Shown: piece by piece, positions 17,710 to 28,462 of the stretch
How positions within the stretch are numbered: position 1 is the stretch's first letter
How the letters are laid out: each line of letters opens with the position of its first letter
NCBI RefSeq assembly: GCF_003116135.1
Contig: NZ_PDOA01000009.1
Span: 116,571 to 180,570 of the forward strand
DNA: 64,000 nucleotides
Direction of reading: 5' to 3'
Source of the DNA: Teichococcus aestuarii
GTDB taxonomy: Bacteria > Pseudomonadota > Alphaproteobacteria > Acetobacterales > Acetobacteraceae
Position numbers and translations under genes: made by a program
The notes under the pieces: model-generated
Databases searched by the model: none
Told to the model about the DNA's origin: nothing
Seen by the model: the letters and a program-made list of their open reading frames with translations, nothing else

Positions 17710-18651
17710 ATGTTCGCCTACATCGTCCGACGTGTCCTGGCGACGATCCCCGTGATGGCGATCGTGGCCCTGTTTGTCTTCAGCCTGCTCTACATCGCCC
17801 CCGGCGATCCGGCGGCGGTCATCGCGGGTGACCAGGCCACGCCGGCCGATGTGGAGCGGATCCGCGCCAGCCTCGGCCTCGACCGCCCCTTCCTGGTGCG
17901 GTTCGGGGAGTGGGTGTTCCGCATCCTGCGGGGCGACCTCGGCGTCTCCATCTTCACCAACCTGCCGGTGACGCGGATGATCGCCCAGCGCATCGAGCCG
18001 ACGCTCTCGCTGATGGTGGTGACGCTGTTCCTCGCCATCAGCATCGCCGTGCCGATGGGCGTGGTCGCCGCCTGGAAGGCCGGCTCCTGGATCGACCGCG
18101 CGGTGATGGCCTTCGCCGTGCTGGGCTTCTCGGTGCCGGTCTTCGTGGTGGGCTACCTGCTGGCCTACTACTTCGCGCTGGAACTGGACTGGTTCCCGGT
18201 GCAGGGCTACACCCCCTTCGCGGAGGGGCTGGGGCCGTGGCTGTCCAACCTCGTGCTGCCCTCCGTGGCGCTGGGCGGCGTCTATATCGCGCTGATCGCC
18301 CGCATCACCCGCGCCACCATGCTCGAGGTGCTGCAGCAGGACTATATCCGCACGGCGCGCGCCAAGGGCGCGGGGCAGGGCACCATGCTGTTCGTGCACG
18401 CCCTGAAGAACGCCGCCGTGCCGATCGTCACGGTCATCGGCATCGGCGTCGCGCTGCTGATCGGCGGCGCGGTGGTGACGGAGAGCGTCTTCGCCATCCC
18501 CGGCCTCGGCCGGCTGACGGTGGACGCCATCCTGCGCCGCGACTACCCGGTGATCCAGGGCGTGATCCTGCTGTTCAGCTTCGTCTACGTGCTGGTCAAC
18601 CTCCTCATTGACCTGAGCTACACCCTGTTCGACCCGAGGATCCGGTATTGA
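17710..18651 (+). CDS. Dipeptide/opine-type ABC transporter permease (DppB-like)
   Basis: A 313-aa inner-membrane permease of the Dpp/Opp family. It begins with the family N-terminus [35 protein letters not shown], has about six membrane helices, and carries the cytoplasmic EAA loop [18 protein letters not shown] that docks the ATPases. It ends with the typical [15 protein letters not shown]. It pairs with the DppC-like permease, whose TTG start overlaps this stop codon. Confidence 0.95.
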   Translation: MFAYIVRRVLATIPVMAIVALFVFSLLYIAPGDPAAVIAGDQATPADVERIRASLGLDRPFLVRFGEWVFRILRGDLGVSIFTNLPVTRMIAQRIEPTLSLMVVTLFLAISIAVPMGVVAAWKAGSWIDRAVMAFAVLGFSVPVFVVGYLLAYYFALELDWFPVQGYTPFAEGLGPWLSNLVLPSVALGGVYIALIARITRATMLEVLQQDYIRTARAKGAGQGTMLFVHALKNAAVPIVTVIGIGVALLIGGAVVTESVFAIPGLGRLTVDAILRRDYPVIQGVILLFSFVYVLVNLLIDLSYTLFDPRIRY

Positions 18652-19574
18652 GCACCACCATCCTGCCCCCGGGCGCCGTGTCGCGTCGGGACGTCGCCGC
18701 GGCGGCGCCCACGCCGGACGTCATGCAGCCGAAGCAGCCGCGCAAGGGCTTCCTCGGCTACCTGATGCGCCACCCCACCATCGCCTTCGGCGGCGCACTG
18801 CTGCTGCTGATGATCGGCGTCGCCGTCTTCGCCCCCTTCCTGTGGACGAAGGACCCGACCGCGCTGGCGCCGGTCATGCGCACGCGCGACCCCTCGGCCG
18901 CCCACTGGTTCGGCACCGACATGCTGGGGCGCGACGTCTATTCCCGCGTGCTCTACGGCACCCGCGTCTCGCTGATCGTGGGCTTCGGCGTGGCCTTCTT
19001 CGCCTCGGTCATCGGCCTGTTCATCGGCCTCGTCTCCGGCTTCGTCCGCTGGGCCGACAGCATCATCATGCGCGTCATGGACGGGCTGATGTCGATCCCC
19101 TCCATCCTGCTCGCCATCGCGCTGATGGCGCTGACGCGCGGCTCGGTCGGCAACGTCATCCTGGCCATCACGGTGGCCGAGATCCCGCGCGTCTCGCGCC
19201 TGGTGCGCGGCGTGGTGCTTTCGCTTCGCGAGCAGCCCTATGTGGATGCGGCGGTGGCCTGCGGCACCCGCACGCCGGTCATCATCTGGCGCCACATCCT
19301 GCCCAACACCCTGGCGCCGATGACGGTGCAGGCCACCTATATCTGCGCCAGCGCCATGATCACGGAGGCCATCCTCTCCTTCATCGGCGCGGGCACGCCG
19401 CCCATCATCCCCTCCTGGGGGAACATCATGGCCGAGGGCCGGGCGCTGTGGCAGGTGAAGCCCTACATCGTGTTCTTCCCCGCCATCTTCCTTTCCATCA
19501 CCGTGCTGGCGGTGAACCTGCTGGGCGACGGCCTGCGGGATTCGCTCGATCCGCGCGCGGCGAAGCGGGTGTAA
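18648..19574 (+). CDS. Dipeptide/opine-type ABC transporter permease (DppC-like)
   Basis: A 308-aa second permease subunit. It has an N-terminal cytoplasmic segment of ~35 residues, the first helix at about 48-68, the [19 protein letters not shown] signature that marks DppC/OppC proteins, and the EAA loop [22 protein letters not shown]. The start is probably TTG at 18648, sharing bases with the TGA stop of the upstream permease; the first in-frame ATG (MQPKQPRK) would leave a shorter tail and remains possible. Confidence 0.93.
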   Translation: MSTTILPPGAVSRRDVAAAAPTPDVMQPKQPRKGFLGYLMRHPTIAFGGALLLLMIGVAVFAPFLWTKDPTALAPVMRTRDPSAAHWFGTDMLGRDVYSRVLYGTRVSLIVGFGVAFFASVIGLFIGLVSGFVRWADSIIMRVMDGLMSIPSILLAIALMALTRGSVGNVILAITVAEIPRVSRLVRGVVLSLREQPYVDAAVACGTRTPVIIWRHILPNTLAPMTVQATYICASAMITEAILSFIGAGTPPIIPSWGNIMAEGRALWQVKPYIVFFPAIFLSITVLAVNLLGDGLRDSLDPRAAKRV

Positions 19575-19578
19575 CGCC

Positions 19579-20567
<989 letters not shown>

Positions 20568-20571
<4 letters not shown>

Positions 20572-21662
20572 GCATGACCATGGGTACCCACCCCGCCCAC
20601 GCGAACGCCCACCCGGCTGCCCAGGCGAACGCCCACCGGGGCGCCCGGCCGCTGCTGGAGGTGAACGACCTCAAGAAGCACTTCCCCATCAAGGGCGGCT
20701 TCTTCGGCGGCACCACCGGCCAGGTCTATGCCGTGGATGGCGTGACCTTCCACATCGACAAGGGCGAGACGCTCTCGCTGGTGGGCGAATCCGGCTGTGG
20801 CAAGTCCACCGTCGGCAAGGCGCTGCTGCGGCTGTTCCCGCCGACGGCCGGGCAGGTGGTGCTGGACGGCCAGCGCATCGACGACCTCAGCGCGGGCAAG
20901 CTGCGGCCGCTGCGCCGGCGCATCGGCGTGGTGTTCCAGGACCCCTTCAGCAGCCTCAACCCGCGGATGCGGGTGAAGGACCTGCTGGCCGAGCCGATCC
21001 GCAATTTCGGCCTGGCCAAGAACAGCGCCGACCTCGACGAGCGGGTGGCGAAGCTGATGGACACGGTGCGCCTGCCGCGCGACGCCGTGAACCGCTGGCC
21101 GCATGAATTCTCGGGCGGGCAGCGGCAGCGCATCTGCATCGCCCGCGCCCTGGCCGGCGAGCCGGACCTGATCGTCTGCGACGAGGCGGTCTCGGCGCTC
21201 GACGTCTCGGTGAAGGCGCAGATCGTCAACCTGCTGCAGGACCTGCAGAAGGAGCTCGGCCTGGCGATGCTGTTCATCAGCCACGACCTGGCCATCGTCG
21301 AGCACATGACGCACCGCGTGGCGGTGATGTATCTCGGCAAGATCGTCGAGATCGCGCCGCGGCGGGAGCTGTTCGGGGCGCCGAAGCACCCCTACACCGA
21401 GGCGCTGCTCTCCGCCGTGCCGGTGCCGGAGCCGGGCGCGGCGCGCGAGCGCATCGTGCTGACGGGCGACGTGCCGAGCCCGATCAACCCGCCCACGGGC
21501 TGCCGCTTCCACACCCGCTGCCCCTATGCCTTCGACCGCTGCCGCAGCGACGAGCCCAAGCTGCAGCAGACCACGCCGGGGCAATGGGCCGCCTGCCACC
21601 TGCATGATCTGCCGGCGGAGAAGAACCCGCTGGCGCGCGGCGTCTCGGCCACGCTGGCCTGA
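20568..21662 (+). CDS. Dpp/Opp-type ABC transporter ATP-binding protein (DppF-like)
   Basis: A 364-aa second ATPase. The N-terminal ~25 residues are a low-complexity run of His/Ala/Asn ([20 protein letters not shown]), possibly metal-binding or simply disordered; a later start near LLEVNDL is possible. Walker [17 protein letters not shown]-loop [13 protein letters not shown], signature [15 protein letters not shown], Walker [15 protein letters not shown] and the C-terminal [14 protein letters not shown]ys motif are present. It closes the transporter operon; a strong terminator follows. Confidence 0.94.
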
Positions 21663-21672
21663 GGCGCGGGGA

Positions 21673-21694
21673 AGGGGGCCATGGCCCCCTTTTT
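21673..21694 (+). terminator. Rho-independent terminator after the Dpp-like operon
   Basis: An 18-bp perfect palindrome AGGGGGCCATGGCCCCCT, 10 bp after the stop, followed by a T run. It marks the end of the transporter unit and insulates the downstream molybdenum hydroxylase genes. Confidence 0.88.
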
Positions 21695-21707
21695 CCCGGC
21701 CATGAGA

Positions 21708-21722
21708 TGAGAACGATTCTCA
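21708..21722. promoter_or_regulatory. Fur-like box upstream of the molybdenum hydroxylase genes
   Basis: TGAGAACGATTCTCA fits the 7-1-7 Fur consensus TGATAATNATTATCA at 11 of 14 non-central positions and is a near-perfect inverted repeat. It lies 14 bp after the upstream terminator and 130 bp before the first hydroxylase gene, so it belongs to that promoter. Iron repression by Fur (or a related regulator) is inferred from sequence only. Confidence 0.6.
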
Positions 21723-21852
21723 ATCGCGTCGTGCTGTGCTAAACGTCACGCCCAGGATACATGCGCCCGCTTGACGGGCTGCCCGTGCTTGGATGACCCT
21801 TCCCCCAGGGACGCCGCGTCGCGCGGCGCCGTCTGCATGGGGGAGACGCGGC

Positions 21853-22353
21853 ATGCCGCAAGTCACGCTGACCGTGAACGGCAAGAGCCACACCGTTGAA
21901 GTGGAAGCCCGCACGCTTCTGGTCGAAGTGCTGCGCGAGAAGCTGCGCCTGACGGGCACGCATGTCGGCTGCGACACCAGCCAGTGTGGCGCCTGCGTGG
22001 TGCAGATGGGCGAGGACAGCGTGAAGTCCTGCACCATCCTGGCCGTGCAGGCCGATGGCGCGCAGGTCACCACCATCGAGGGGCTGGCCGCCGCCGATGG
22101 CACGCTGCACCCGATGCAGGAGGCCTTCCGCGAGTATCACGCCCTGCAATGCGGCTTCTGCACGCCGGGCATGGTGATGAGCGCCATCGACCTGGTGAAG
22201 AAGCACCCGCAGGGCCTCTCCGAGCAGGAGATCCGCGAGGGGCTGGAGGGCAACATCTGCCGTTGCACCGGCTACCACAACATCGTCAAGGCGATCGCCG
22301 CCGCCGCCGATGTGATGCAGGGCCGCACGCCGGAGCTGGCGCGCGCCGGCTAG
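21853..22353 (+). CDS. Molybdenum hydroxylase [2Fe-2S] small subunit (CoxS/XdhA-type)
   Basis: A 166-aa electron-transfer subunit. The plant-ferredoxin-type cluster is formed by CDTSQCGAC plus a following Cys (VKSC), and the second, helical cluster by CGFCTPG and CRCTG; all eight ligands are present. It passes electrons from the molybdopterin subunit to the FAD subunit. The ATG at 21853 gives the family-typical N-terminus [11 protein letters not shown]; an upstream in-frame start at 21793 would add non-family residues. It is the first gene of the S-L-M order and lies behind a Fur-like box, which is sensible for a protein carrying two iron-sulfur clusters. Confidence 0.93.
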   Translation: MPQVTLTVNGKSHTVEVEARTLLVEVLREKLRLTGTHVGCDTSQCGACVVQMGEDSVKSCTILAVQADGAQVTTIEGLAAADGTLHPMQEAFREYHALQCGFCTPGMVMSAIDLVKKHPQGLSEQEIREGLEGNICRCTGYHNIVKAIAAAADVMQGRTPELARAG

Positions 22354-22444
22354 GCCGCGCGCAGCCGCCGCTGACGACGATGACCGGCCACATAAGGCCG
22401 GCGCGAGACAGAAGCGTTCCGCACGCCTTTGGGAGGCGAAATCC

Positions 22445-24850
22445 ATGAATGTCACCACCCACCCCTCCGAGGGGATCGGGGCCAGTGTCCGCCGCCGGGA
22501 GGATCTGCGCTTCCTCTCCGGCCGCGGGCAGTACACGGACGATCTCAACCGTCCCGGCCAGCTGCATGCCTGGATTCTCCGCAGCCCCTATGCGCATGCG
22601 CGGATCGACGGCATCGACACCGCCGCGGCCGCCGCCATGCCGGGCGTGCAGGCCGTCTACACGGCGGCCGACATCGAGGCGGCCGGGCTTGGCGGCATCC
22701 CCTGCGGCTGGCAGGTGACGGGCAAGGGCGGCCAGGTGATGGCCGAGCCGATGCACCCGGTCCTCGCCAGCGGCAAGGTGCGCCATGTGGGCGACCCGGT
22801 GGCCGTGGTGGTGGCCGAGACCCGCAACCAGGCGCGGGACGCGGCGGAGGCCATCGCCGTCTCCTACACGCCGCTGCCGGCGCTCTCCACCATGGCGGCG
22901 GCGCTGGCGCCCGGCGCGCCCCTGCTGCACGACGACGCGCCCGGCAATGTCTGCTTCGACTGGGAGATCGGCGACGCCGCGGCGACCGACGCCGCCTTCG
23001 CCACGGCGCACAAGGTGGTCCGCTTCGAGACCACCAACAACCGGCTGGTGCCGAACGCCATGGAGCCGCGCGCGGCCATCGGCGACTACGACCCGCACAG
23101 CGGCGAGCACACCCTCTACACCACCAGCCAGAACCCGCATGTCATCCGGCTGCTGATGGGCGCCTTCGTGCTGAAGGTGCCGGAGCACCGGCTGCGCGTG
23201 GTGGCGCCCGATGTGGGTGGCGGCTTCGGCAGCAAGATCTACCACTATGCCGAGGAGGCCATCGTCACCTGGTCGGCGGCGCAGCTGAAGCGGCCGGTGA
23301 AGTGGACCTGCGAGCGCAGCGAGGCCTTCCTCTCCGACGCGCATGGGCGCGACCACGTCACCACCGCCGAGCTGGCGCTGGACCGGGAGGGGAAGTTCCT
23401 CGGCCTGCGCGTCTCGACGCTGGCGAATATGGGCGCCTATCTCTCCACCTTCGCGCCCGCCGTGCCGACCTATCTCTCGGCCACGCTGCTGGCCGGCGTC
23501 TACACCACCCCGGCCATCCACGGGCAGGTGAAGGCGGTGTTCACCTCCACCGTGCCGGTCGATGCCTATCGCGGCGCCGGGCGGCCCGAGACGACCTACC
23601 TGCTGGAGCGCCTCGTCGACGTCGCGGCGCGCGAGATGGGGATGGACCGCATCGAGATCCGGCGGAAGAACTTCATCCGACCCGACCAGTTCCCGTACCA
23701 GACGCCGGTCGCCCTGCAATATGACAGCGGCGACTACGAGGCGACGTTGCGCGAGGCGCTGCGCGGCGCCGACTATGCCGGCTTCGAAGCCCGCCGCGCC
23801 GAGGCGAAGGCGCGCGGCAGGCTGCGCGGCATCGGCGTCTCGACTTATCTGGAGGCCTGCGGCATCGCGCCCTCCAAGCTGGTGGGGCAGCTCGGCGCGC
23901 GGGCGGGGTTGTACGAGGTGGCCAATATCCGCGTCCATCCCACCGGCAGCGTCTCGGTCTTCACCGGCACGCACAGCCACGGGCAGGGGCATGAGACCAC
24001 CTTCGCCCAGCTTGTCTCGGAGCAGCTCGGCGTGCCGCTCTCGCAGGTCGAGATCGTGCATGGGGATACCGGCAAGATCCCCTTCGGCATGGGTACCTAC
24101 GGCTCGCGCAGCCTGGCCGTCGGCGGCAGCGCCATGGTCAAGGCGATGGACAAGATCATCGCCAAGGGCAGGAAGATCGCCGCCCACCTGCTGGAGGCCT
24201 CGGTCGAGGATATCGAGTTCAGCAACGGCCAGTTCCGCGTCGCCGGCACCGACCGCGCCAAGGCCTTCGCCGAGATCAGCATGGCGGCCTACGTGCCGCA
24301 CAACTACCCGATCGAGGAGATCGAGCCCGGGCTGGAGGAGACCGCCTTCTACGACCCGAAGAACTTCACCTATCCCGGCGGCTGCCACATCTGCGAGGTT
24401 GAGATCGACCCGGAGACGGGGGAGGTGGCCGTGGTCGCCTTCACCGCCTGCGACGATGTCGGGCGCGTCATCAACCCGATGATCGTCGAAGGGCAGATCC
24501 AGGGCGGGCTGGCCCAGGGCATCGGCCAGGCGCTGATCGAGAACACGGTCTACGATGCCGAGGGCCAGCTGCTCTCCGCCAGTTTCAACGACTACGCCAT
24601 GCCGCGCGCCACGCAGATCCCCTCCTTCGGCGTCTCCACCAGCACCACGCTGTGCACGCACAACCCGCTCGGCGTGAAGGGCTGTGGCGAGGTGGGCGCC
24701 ATCGGCTCGCCGCCCGCCGTCATCAACGCGGTGGTGGACGCGCTGCGTGATTATGGCGTGACCCATGTCGAGATGCCGGCGACACCGCTGAAGATCTGGT
24801 CCATCATCCATGCCAAGGACGGCGCGGCCCTGCCCGCCGCCGCCGAGTAG
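22445..24850 (+). CDS. Molybdenum hydroxylase large (Mo-pterin) subunit, CoxL form II type
   Basis: An 801-aa catalytic subunit of the xanthine oxidase family, binding molybdopterin cytosine dinucleotide. Visible motifs: VGGGFGSK near 256, the active-site loop AYRGAGRPE near 373, the QGHETTFAQ cofactor region near 510 and the catalytic Glu in GCGEVGAIG near 748. The loop AYRGAGR marks form II / other hydroxylases; true aerobic CO dehydrogenases have AYRCSFR, so CO oxidation should not be assumed. The substrate may be an N-heterocycle or aldehyde. A GGGAGG ribosome binding site precedes the ATG. Confidence 0.93.
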   Translation: MNVTTHPSEGIGASVRRREDLRFLSGRGQYTDDLNRPGQLHAWILRSPYAHARIDGIDTAAAAAMPGVQAVYTAADIEAAGLGGIPCGWQVTGKGGQVMAEPMHPVLASGKVRHVGDPVAVVVAETRNQARDAAEAIAVSYTPLPALSTMAAALAPGAPLLHDDAPGNVCFDWEIGDAAATDAAFATAHKVVRFETTNNRLVPNAMEPRAAIGDYDPHSGEHTLYTTSQNPHVIRLLMGAFVLKVPEHRLRVVAPDVGGGFGSKIYHYAEEAIVTWSAAQLKRPVKWTCERSEAFLSDAHGRDHVTTAELALDREGKFLGLRVSTLANMGAYLSTFAPAVPTYLSATLLAGVYTTPAIHGQVKAVFTSTVPVDAYRGAGRPETTYLLERLVDVAAREMGMDRIEIRRKNFIRPDQFPYQTPVALQYDSGDYEATLREALRGADYAGFEARRAEAKARGRLRGIGVSTYLEACGIAPSKLVGQLGARAGLYEVANIRVHPTGSVSVFTGTHSHGQGHETTFAQLVSEQLGVPLSQVEIVHGDTGKIPFGMGTYGSRSLAVGGSAMVKAMDKIIAKGRKIAAHLLEASVEDIEFSNGQFRVAGTDRAKAFAEISMAAYVPHNYPIEEIEPGLEETAFYDPKNFTYPGGCHICEVEIDPETGEVAVVAFTACDDVGRVINPMIVEGQIQGGLAQGIGQALIENTVYDAEGQLLSASFNDYAMPRATQIPSFGVSTSTTLCTHNPLGVKGCGEVGAIGSPPAVINAVVDALRDYGVTHVEMPATPLKIWSIIHAKDGAALPAAAE

Positions 24851-24863
24851 GGAGCCCCTCGCG

Positions 24864-25658
24864 ATGTATGATTTCGCCTACCACAAGCCGAGCAGCCTCG
24901 CGGATGCGGTGAAGCTGCTGGCCGAGGATCCGGATGCCAAGCCGATCTCCGGCGGCATGACCCTGCTGCCGGCGCTCAAGCACCGGTTGAACATGCCGAC
25001 GGCGCTGATCGACCTCTCCGGCATCGCCGAGCTGCGCGGCATCAAGCGCGAGGGCGATGCCATCGTCATCGGCGCGATGGTCAAGCATTTCGAGGTTGCG
25101 ACCGACCCGCAGATCATGGCGGCGATCCCGGCGCTGGCGCGCATGGCGGCGACGATCGGCGACACCCAGGTGCGCAACCGCGGCACCATCGGCGGCAGCC
25201 TGGCCAACAACGACCCGGCGGCCGACTACCCCGCCGCCGCGCTCGCCCTCGGCGCCACCCTGATCACCGACCGCCGGCAGATCCCGGCCGACGATTTCTT
25301 CGTCGGCATGTTCACCACGGCGATGGAGCCGGGCGAGCTGCTCATCGGCGTCTCCTTCCCGATTCCCGAGAAGGCCGGCTACGCCAAGCTGCGCAACCCG
25401 GCCAGCCGCTACTCGATGACGGGCGTCTTCGTCGCCAAGGGGCCGAAGGGCGTGGGCGTCGGCGTCAACGGCGCCGCCTCCTGCGCCTTCCGCCAGAAGG
25501 AGATGGAAGCCGCACTCGCCGCCAACTGGTCGCCCGAGGCCGTGGCCAATATCCGCCAGCCGGCCAACGACCTGAACAGCGACATCCATGGCAGCGCCGA
25601 GTACCGCGCCAACCTGGTGACGGTGATGGCCAAGCGCGCCGTGGCCGACGCCGGCTGA
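24864..25658 (+). CDS. Molybdenum hydroxylase FAD-binding medium subunit (CoxM-type)
   Basis: A 264-aa FAD subunit of the same enzyme. The FAD-binding elements ISGGMTLLPALKHR (about 31-44) and GTIGGSLANNDPAADYPAA (about 107-125) are clear, and the C-terminal CoxM domain follows. It starts 13 bp after the large-subunit stop with a GGGAG ribosome binding site. A terminator hairpin follows directly, so the three subunits form a compact operon. Confidence 0.94.
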   Translation: MYDFAYHKPSSLADAVKLLAEDPDAKPISGGMTLLPALKHRLNMPTALIDLSGIAELRGIKREGDAIVIGAMVKHFEVATDPQIMAAIPALARMAATIGDTQVRNRGTIGGSLANNDPAADYPAAALALGATLITDRRQIPADDFFVGMFTTAMEPGELLIGVSFPIPEKAGYAKLRNPASRYSMTGVFVAKGPKGVGVGVNGAASCAFRQKEMEAALAANWSPEAVANIRQPANDLNSDIHGSAEYRANLVTVMAKRAVADAG

Positions 25659-25667
25659 GGCGATTCC

Positions 25668-25693
25668 GGGCCGGCCCTATGGCCGGCCCCCTT
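25668..25693 (+). terminator. Terminator after molybdenum hydroxylase operon
   Basis: Stem GGGCCGGCC / GGCCGGCCC with a CTAT loop, followed by CCTTT. It begins 9 bp after the stop codon of the FAD subunit. Confidence 0.65.
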
Positions 25694-25756
25694 TCGCCCG
25701 CGCGCGTGCTGCGGCACGCTGCACCTCCTGGTTCCTGGCAGCGGAGGGGTGCTCGC

Positions 25757-26152
25757 GTGCAGATCGACGATCCGGCGGTGATTGCGGAAGTCCGGGCGGT
25801 GTTCGACCGCTACGAGGACGCGCTGATGAACAACCGCACGGAAATCCTGGACGGCATCTTCTGGGCCGATCCGCGCACCGTGCGCTTCGGCATCGGCGAG
25901 ATCCTCTACGGGCACGACGCCATCCGCGCCTTCCGCGCCTCGGTGAAGGCCTATGCGCAGCGGGTGCAGCGGACGGTGCACATCGTCGCCTTCGGGCAGG
26001 ATTTCGCCGCCACCCATCTGGAATATGAGCGCGTCGGCACTGGCCTGATCGGGCGGGAGACCAAGATCATGGCGCGGCTGCCGGAAGGCTGGCGCGTCGT
26101 CTCCGCCCATGTCTCGCTGCTCGGGCGCGACGCCGCGCTGCAATCGCGGTGA
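25757..26152 (+). CDS. HpxZ-like / AtzH-like small protein (DUF3225)
   Basis: A 131-aa NTF2/SnoaL-like protein of the HpxZ family, first seen in oxalurate (purine) catabolism clusters and related to AtzH, a helper of amidases. Recognised segments are RYEDALMNNRTEILDGIFW, RFGIGEILYGHDAIRAFR and GWRVVSAHVSL. The GTG start at 25757 follows GGAGGGG with 7-nt spacing; the longer upstream frame is not supported. It overlaps the next gene by 4 bp (GTGA). Such proteins often neighbour purine-ring hydroxylases, which fits the adjacent molybdenum enzyme (inference). Confidence 0.8.
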   Translation: MQIDDPAVIAEVRAVFDRYEDALMNNRTEILDGIFWADPRTVRFGIGEILYGHDAIRAFRASVKAYAQRVQRTVHIVAFGQDFAATHLEYERVGTGLIGRETKIMARLPEGWRVVSAHVSLLGRDAALQSR

Positions 26153-27423
26153 GCGGCGCCATGCGGGGCCATGCCGCGATCATCGGCGCCGGGATCGTCG
26201 GCGCCGCCACCGCGCTGGCGCTGCGGCGCGAGGGCTGGGATGTCACCCTCATCGATCCTGGCGAGCCGGGCGGCGAGCAGGCGGCGAGCTATGGCAACGG
26301 CGCCTGGCTCTCGCCGCAATCCGTCATCCCGCCCGCCATGCCGGGGACATGGAAGAAGGTGCCGGGCTTCCTGCGCGATCCGCTGGGGCCGCTGGCCATC
26401 CGCTGGGGCTACCTGCCGCGCGTGGCGCCCTGGCTGCTGCGCTATCTCTGGGCCGGCTGGACCGAGGCCAAGGTGCTGCGCACCGCGCGGGCGCTGAAGC
26501 CGCTGCTCGACGGCGCGCCCGCGCTGCACCAGGCGCTGGCCGAGGAGGCCGGGGTGCCGGAGCTGATCCACCGCACCGGGCTGATGTACATCTATCCCAG
26601 CCGCGCCGCCTTCGAGGCGGAGGCGATGGCCTGGCGCATCCGCGCCGAGGTCGGCCTCGCCTGGCGCGAGGTGGGGGAGGAGGAGCTGCGCCAGCGCGAG
26701 CCCACCCTCGACCGCCGCTACACTTTCGGCATCCTGGCCGAGCAGGGTGGCCACTGCGCCGACCCCGGCGCCTATGTGGCGGCGCTGGTGGCGCTGGCCG
26801 AGCGGGAAGGGGTGCGCCGCGCGCGCAGCGCCGCCACCGGCTTCCGCGTCGAGGGCGGAAGGCTGCGCGCGGTGACGACGCAGGGCGGCGAGATCGCCGC
26901 CGACCGGGCGGTGATCGCCGCCGGTGCCCATTCCAGGGTGCTGGCCGCCGCCGCCGGCAGCCGCGTGCCGTTGCAGACCGAGCGCGGCTACCACGCGGTG
27001 ATCGCGAATCCCGAGACGGGGCCACGCATTCCGCTGATGCCGTCGGACGGCAAGATGGCCATCACCATGACCCGCGCGGGGCTGCGCGTCGCCGGGCAGG
27101 TGGAGATCGCCGCGCTCGACGCGGCGCCCAACTGGAAGCGCGCCGAGATCCTGCGCGACCACCTGCTGCGCTGCTTCCCCGGTCTGCCGCGCGACCTGCC
27201 GGCGGAGCGGGTGAAGGTCTGGATGGGCAACCGTCCCAGCATGCCGGACGGCCTGCCCTGCATCGGCCCGGCGCGGAATTCGGGCGATATCGTGCTGGCC
27301 TTCGGGCATGGCCATGTGGGGCTGGTGGCCGGCCCGCGCACGGCCGCGCTGGTGGCCGCGCTGCTGGCCGGCCGGCGCCCGGATATTGCGCTGGAACCCT
27401 ACGATCCACGGCGATTCGACTAG
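26149..27423 (+). CDS. FAD-dependent oxidoreductase, D-amino-acid dehydrogenase (DadA)-like
   Basis: A 424-aa DAO-family flavoprotein. The N-terminal dinucleotide-binding motif AAIIGAGIVGAATALAL sits near residue 8, with the family block ASYGNGAWLSPQSV at about 45-58 and the C-terminal FAD segment VKVWMGNRPSMPDGLPCIGP followed by AFGHGHVGLVAGP, as in DadA and glycine/sarcosine oxidases. It oxidises an amine substrate, probably a D-amino acid, to an imino acid and passes electrons to the respiratory chain or oxygen. The GTG start overlaps the HpxZ-like stop; ATG 26161 is an alternative. Confidence 0.88.
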   Translation: MSGAMRGHAAIIGAGIVGAATALALRREGWDVTLIDPGEPGGEQAASYGNGAWLSPQSVIPPAMPGTWKKVPGFLRDPLGPLAIRWGYLPRVAPWLLRYLWAGWTEAKVLRTARALKPLLDGAPALHQALAEEAGVPELIHRTGLMYIYPSRAAFEAEAMAWRIRAEVGLAWREVGEEELRQREPTLDRRYTFGILAEQGGHCADPGAYVAALVALAEREGVRRARSAATGFRVEGGRLRAVTTQGGEIAADRAVIAAGAHSRVLAAAAGSRVPLQTERGYHAVIANPETGPRIPLMPSDGKMAITMTRAGLRVAGQVEIAALDAAPNWKRAEILRDHLLRCFPGLPRDLPAERVKVWMGNRPSMPDGLPCIGPARNSGDIVLAFGHGHVGLVAGPRTAALVAALLAGRRPDIALEPYDPRRFD

Positions 27424-27506
27424 CAATCGGGACGCTCTGGTGCGAGGATGGACCATGCCGGCCCTGCATCCCGTCGGGCCGCACACTTTTACGGATACGA
27501 GACGCA

Positions 27507-28313
27507 GTGTTTCCGGATAACGATTCGCAGGGCGGCGCCGGGCCCATCGAGGCCGAGGTCAAGTGGTACAACGGCCGTAAGGGGTTCGGCTTCGTACTGG
27601 GCCCGGACGGTCAGGACGTGTTCTTCCACGCTTCGGCGCTCACCGAGGCCGGGATCGAGCCGCCCGAGACCGGTGACAAGCTGGTCTGCGAGATCGGCGC
27701 GGACCGCCAGGGTCGCCGGCTGGTGACCAAGATCCACGAGCGCAAGCTCGGCCCGGGCGCCCCGCCCGGTGGCGACCGTCCCCGCCGCGACTTTGGTGCC
27801 GGTGGCTTCGGCGACCGTCCGCCGCGCCGCGACTTCGGCGACCGTCCGCCGCGCCGCGATTTCGGTGCGCCCGGTGGCTTCGGCGACCGTGGCGGCTTCG
27901 GCGACCGTCCGCCGCGCCGCGACTTCGGTGCGCCCGGTGGCTTCGGCGACCGTGGCGGCTTCGGCGACCGTCCGCCGCGCCGTGATTTCGGCGACCGTGG
28001 CGGCTTCGGTGGCGGCGGCGGCGGTGGTGGCTTCGGCGCGCCGCGCAGCTTCGGCGACCGTCCGCCGCGCCGCGACTTCGGCGGCCGTGACGAGGGTGGC
28101 CCGACCTACGCCGTGAACGGCACGGTGAAGTGGTTCGACCAGGTGCGCGGCTTCGGCTTCGTCACGCCGGATGATGGTGGCCAGGACGTGTTCCTGCACT
28201 CTTCCGTGCTGCAGCGCGCCGGCAAGCAGGATGTCCAGCAAGGCGAGAAGCTCAACCTGGAGGTCCGCGACGGCCAGCGTGGCCGCCAGGCGGTGGTGCT
28301 GAAGGGCAACTGA
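27507..28313 (+). CDS. Double cold-shock-domain protein with repetitive RG/FG-rich linker
   Basis: A 268-aa RNA/ssDNA-binding protein. The first cold-shock domain (about 12-78) has VKWYNGRKGFGFV and VFFHASAL; the second (about 200-266) has VKWFDQVRGFGFVTPDDGGQDVFLHSSV. Both keep RNP1/RNP2-type aromatic residues. The ~115-residue linker is low-complexity, built from GFGDRPPRRDFG-type repeats, so it is disordered and Arg/Gly-rich like RNA chaperone tails. GTG at 27507 is the only reasonable start: no in-frame ATG lies between it and the domain. It stands alone, with a very strong terminator after it. Typical CspA proteins have one domain of ~70 aa. Confidence 0.88.
   Translation: MFPDNDSQGGAGPIEAEVKWYNGRKGFGFVLGPDGQDVFFHASALTEAGIEPPETGDKLVCEIGADRQGRRLVTKIHERKLGPGAPPGGDRPRRDFGAGGFGDRPPRRDFGDRPPRRDFGAPGGFGDRGGFGDRPPRRDFGAPGGFGDRGGFGDRPPRRDFGDRGGFGGGGGGGGFGAPRSFGDRPPRRDFGGRDEGGPTYAVNGTVKWFDQVRGFGFVTPDDGGQDVFLHSSVLQRAGKQDVQQGEKLNLEVRDGQRGRQAVVLKGN
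27790..28090 (+). repeat. Coding tandem repeat in the cold-shock protein linker
   Basis: Imperfect direct repeats encode multiples of GDRPPRRDFG and APGGFGDRGGF. Long blocks of near-identical DNA recur at about 27890-27945 and 27935-27990. The unit is in frame, so length changes would keep the second cold-shock domain readable. Confidence 0.85.
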
Positions 28314-28346
28314 GCCCCCGGCGCCGTCCCGCGACGGAATGAATGG

Positions 28347-28379
28347 AGCCCCCGGCGCAGCCCGCGCCGGGGGCTTTTT
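28347..28379 (+). terminator. Terminator after cold-shock gene
   Basis: A 12-bp perfect stem AGCCCCCGGCGC / GCGCCGGGGGCT with an AGCCC loop, followed by TTTT. It starts 33 bp after the stop codon. Confidence 0.92.
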
Positions 28380-28462
28380 CGTGCCTTAGCGATATCTTCA
28401 ATGCTGCGGGTCCAGAACATATCCCGAGCGCCGGCCGGAGCCGGCTGAAGGGAAACCCTTGC

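Noticed and set aside
15496..18399. 967-codon minus-strand frame over binding protein 3 and DppB
   Set aside because: Antisense shadow, no domain pattern, and it spans several plus-strand genes.
22286..24811. 841-codon minus-strand frame opposite the Mo-pterin subunit
   Set aside because: Shadow of the large-subunit gene; Arg/His/Gly/Asp-rich composition without domain structure.
22445..24850. Aerobic carbon monoxide dehydrogenase large subunit
   Set aside because: The active-site loop is AYRGAGR, not the AYRCSFR loop of true CO dehydrogenases, so the CO-oxidising function is not supported.
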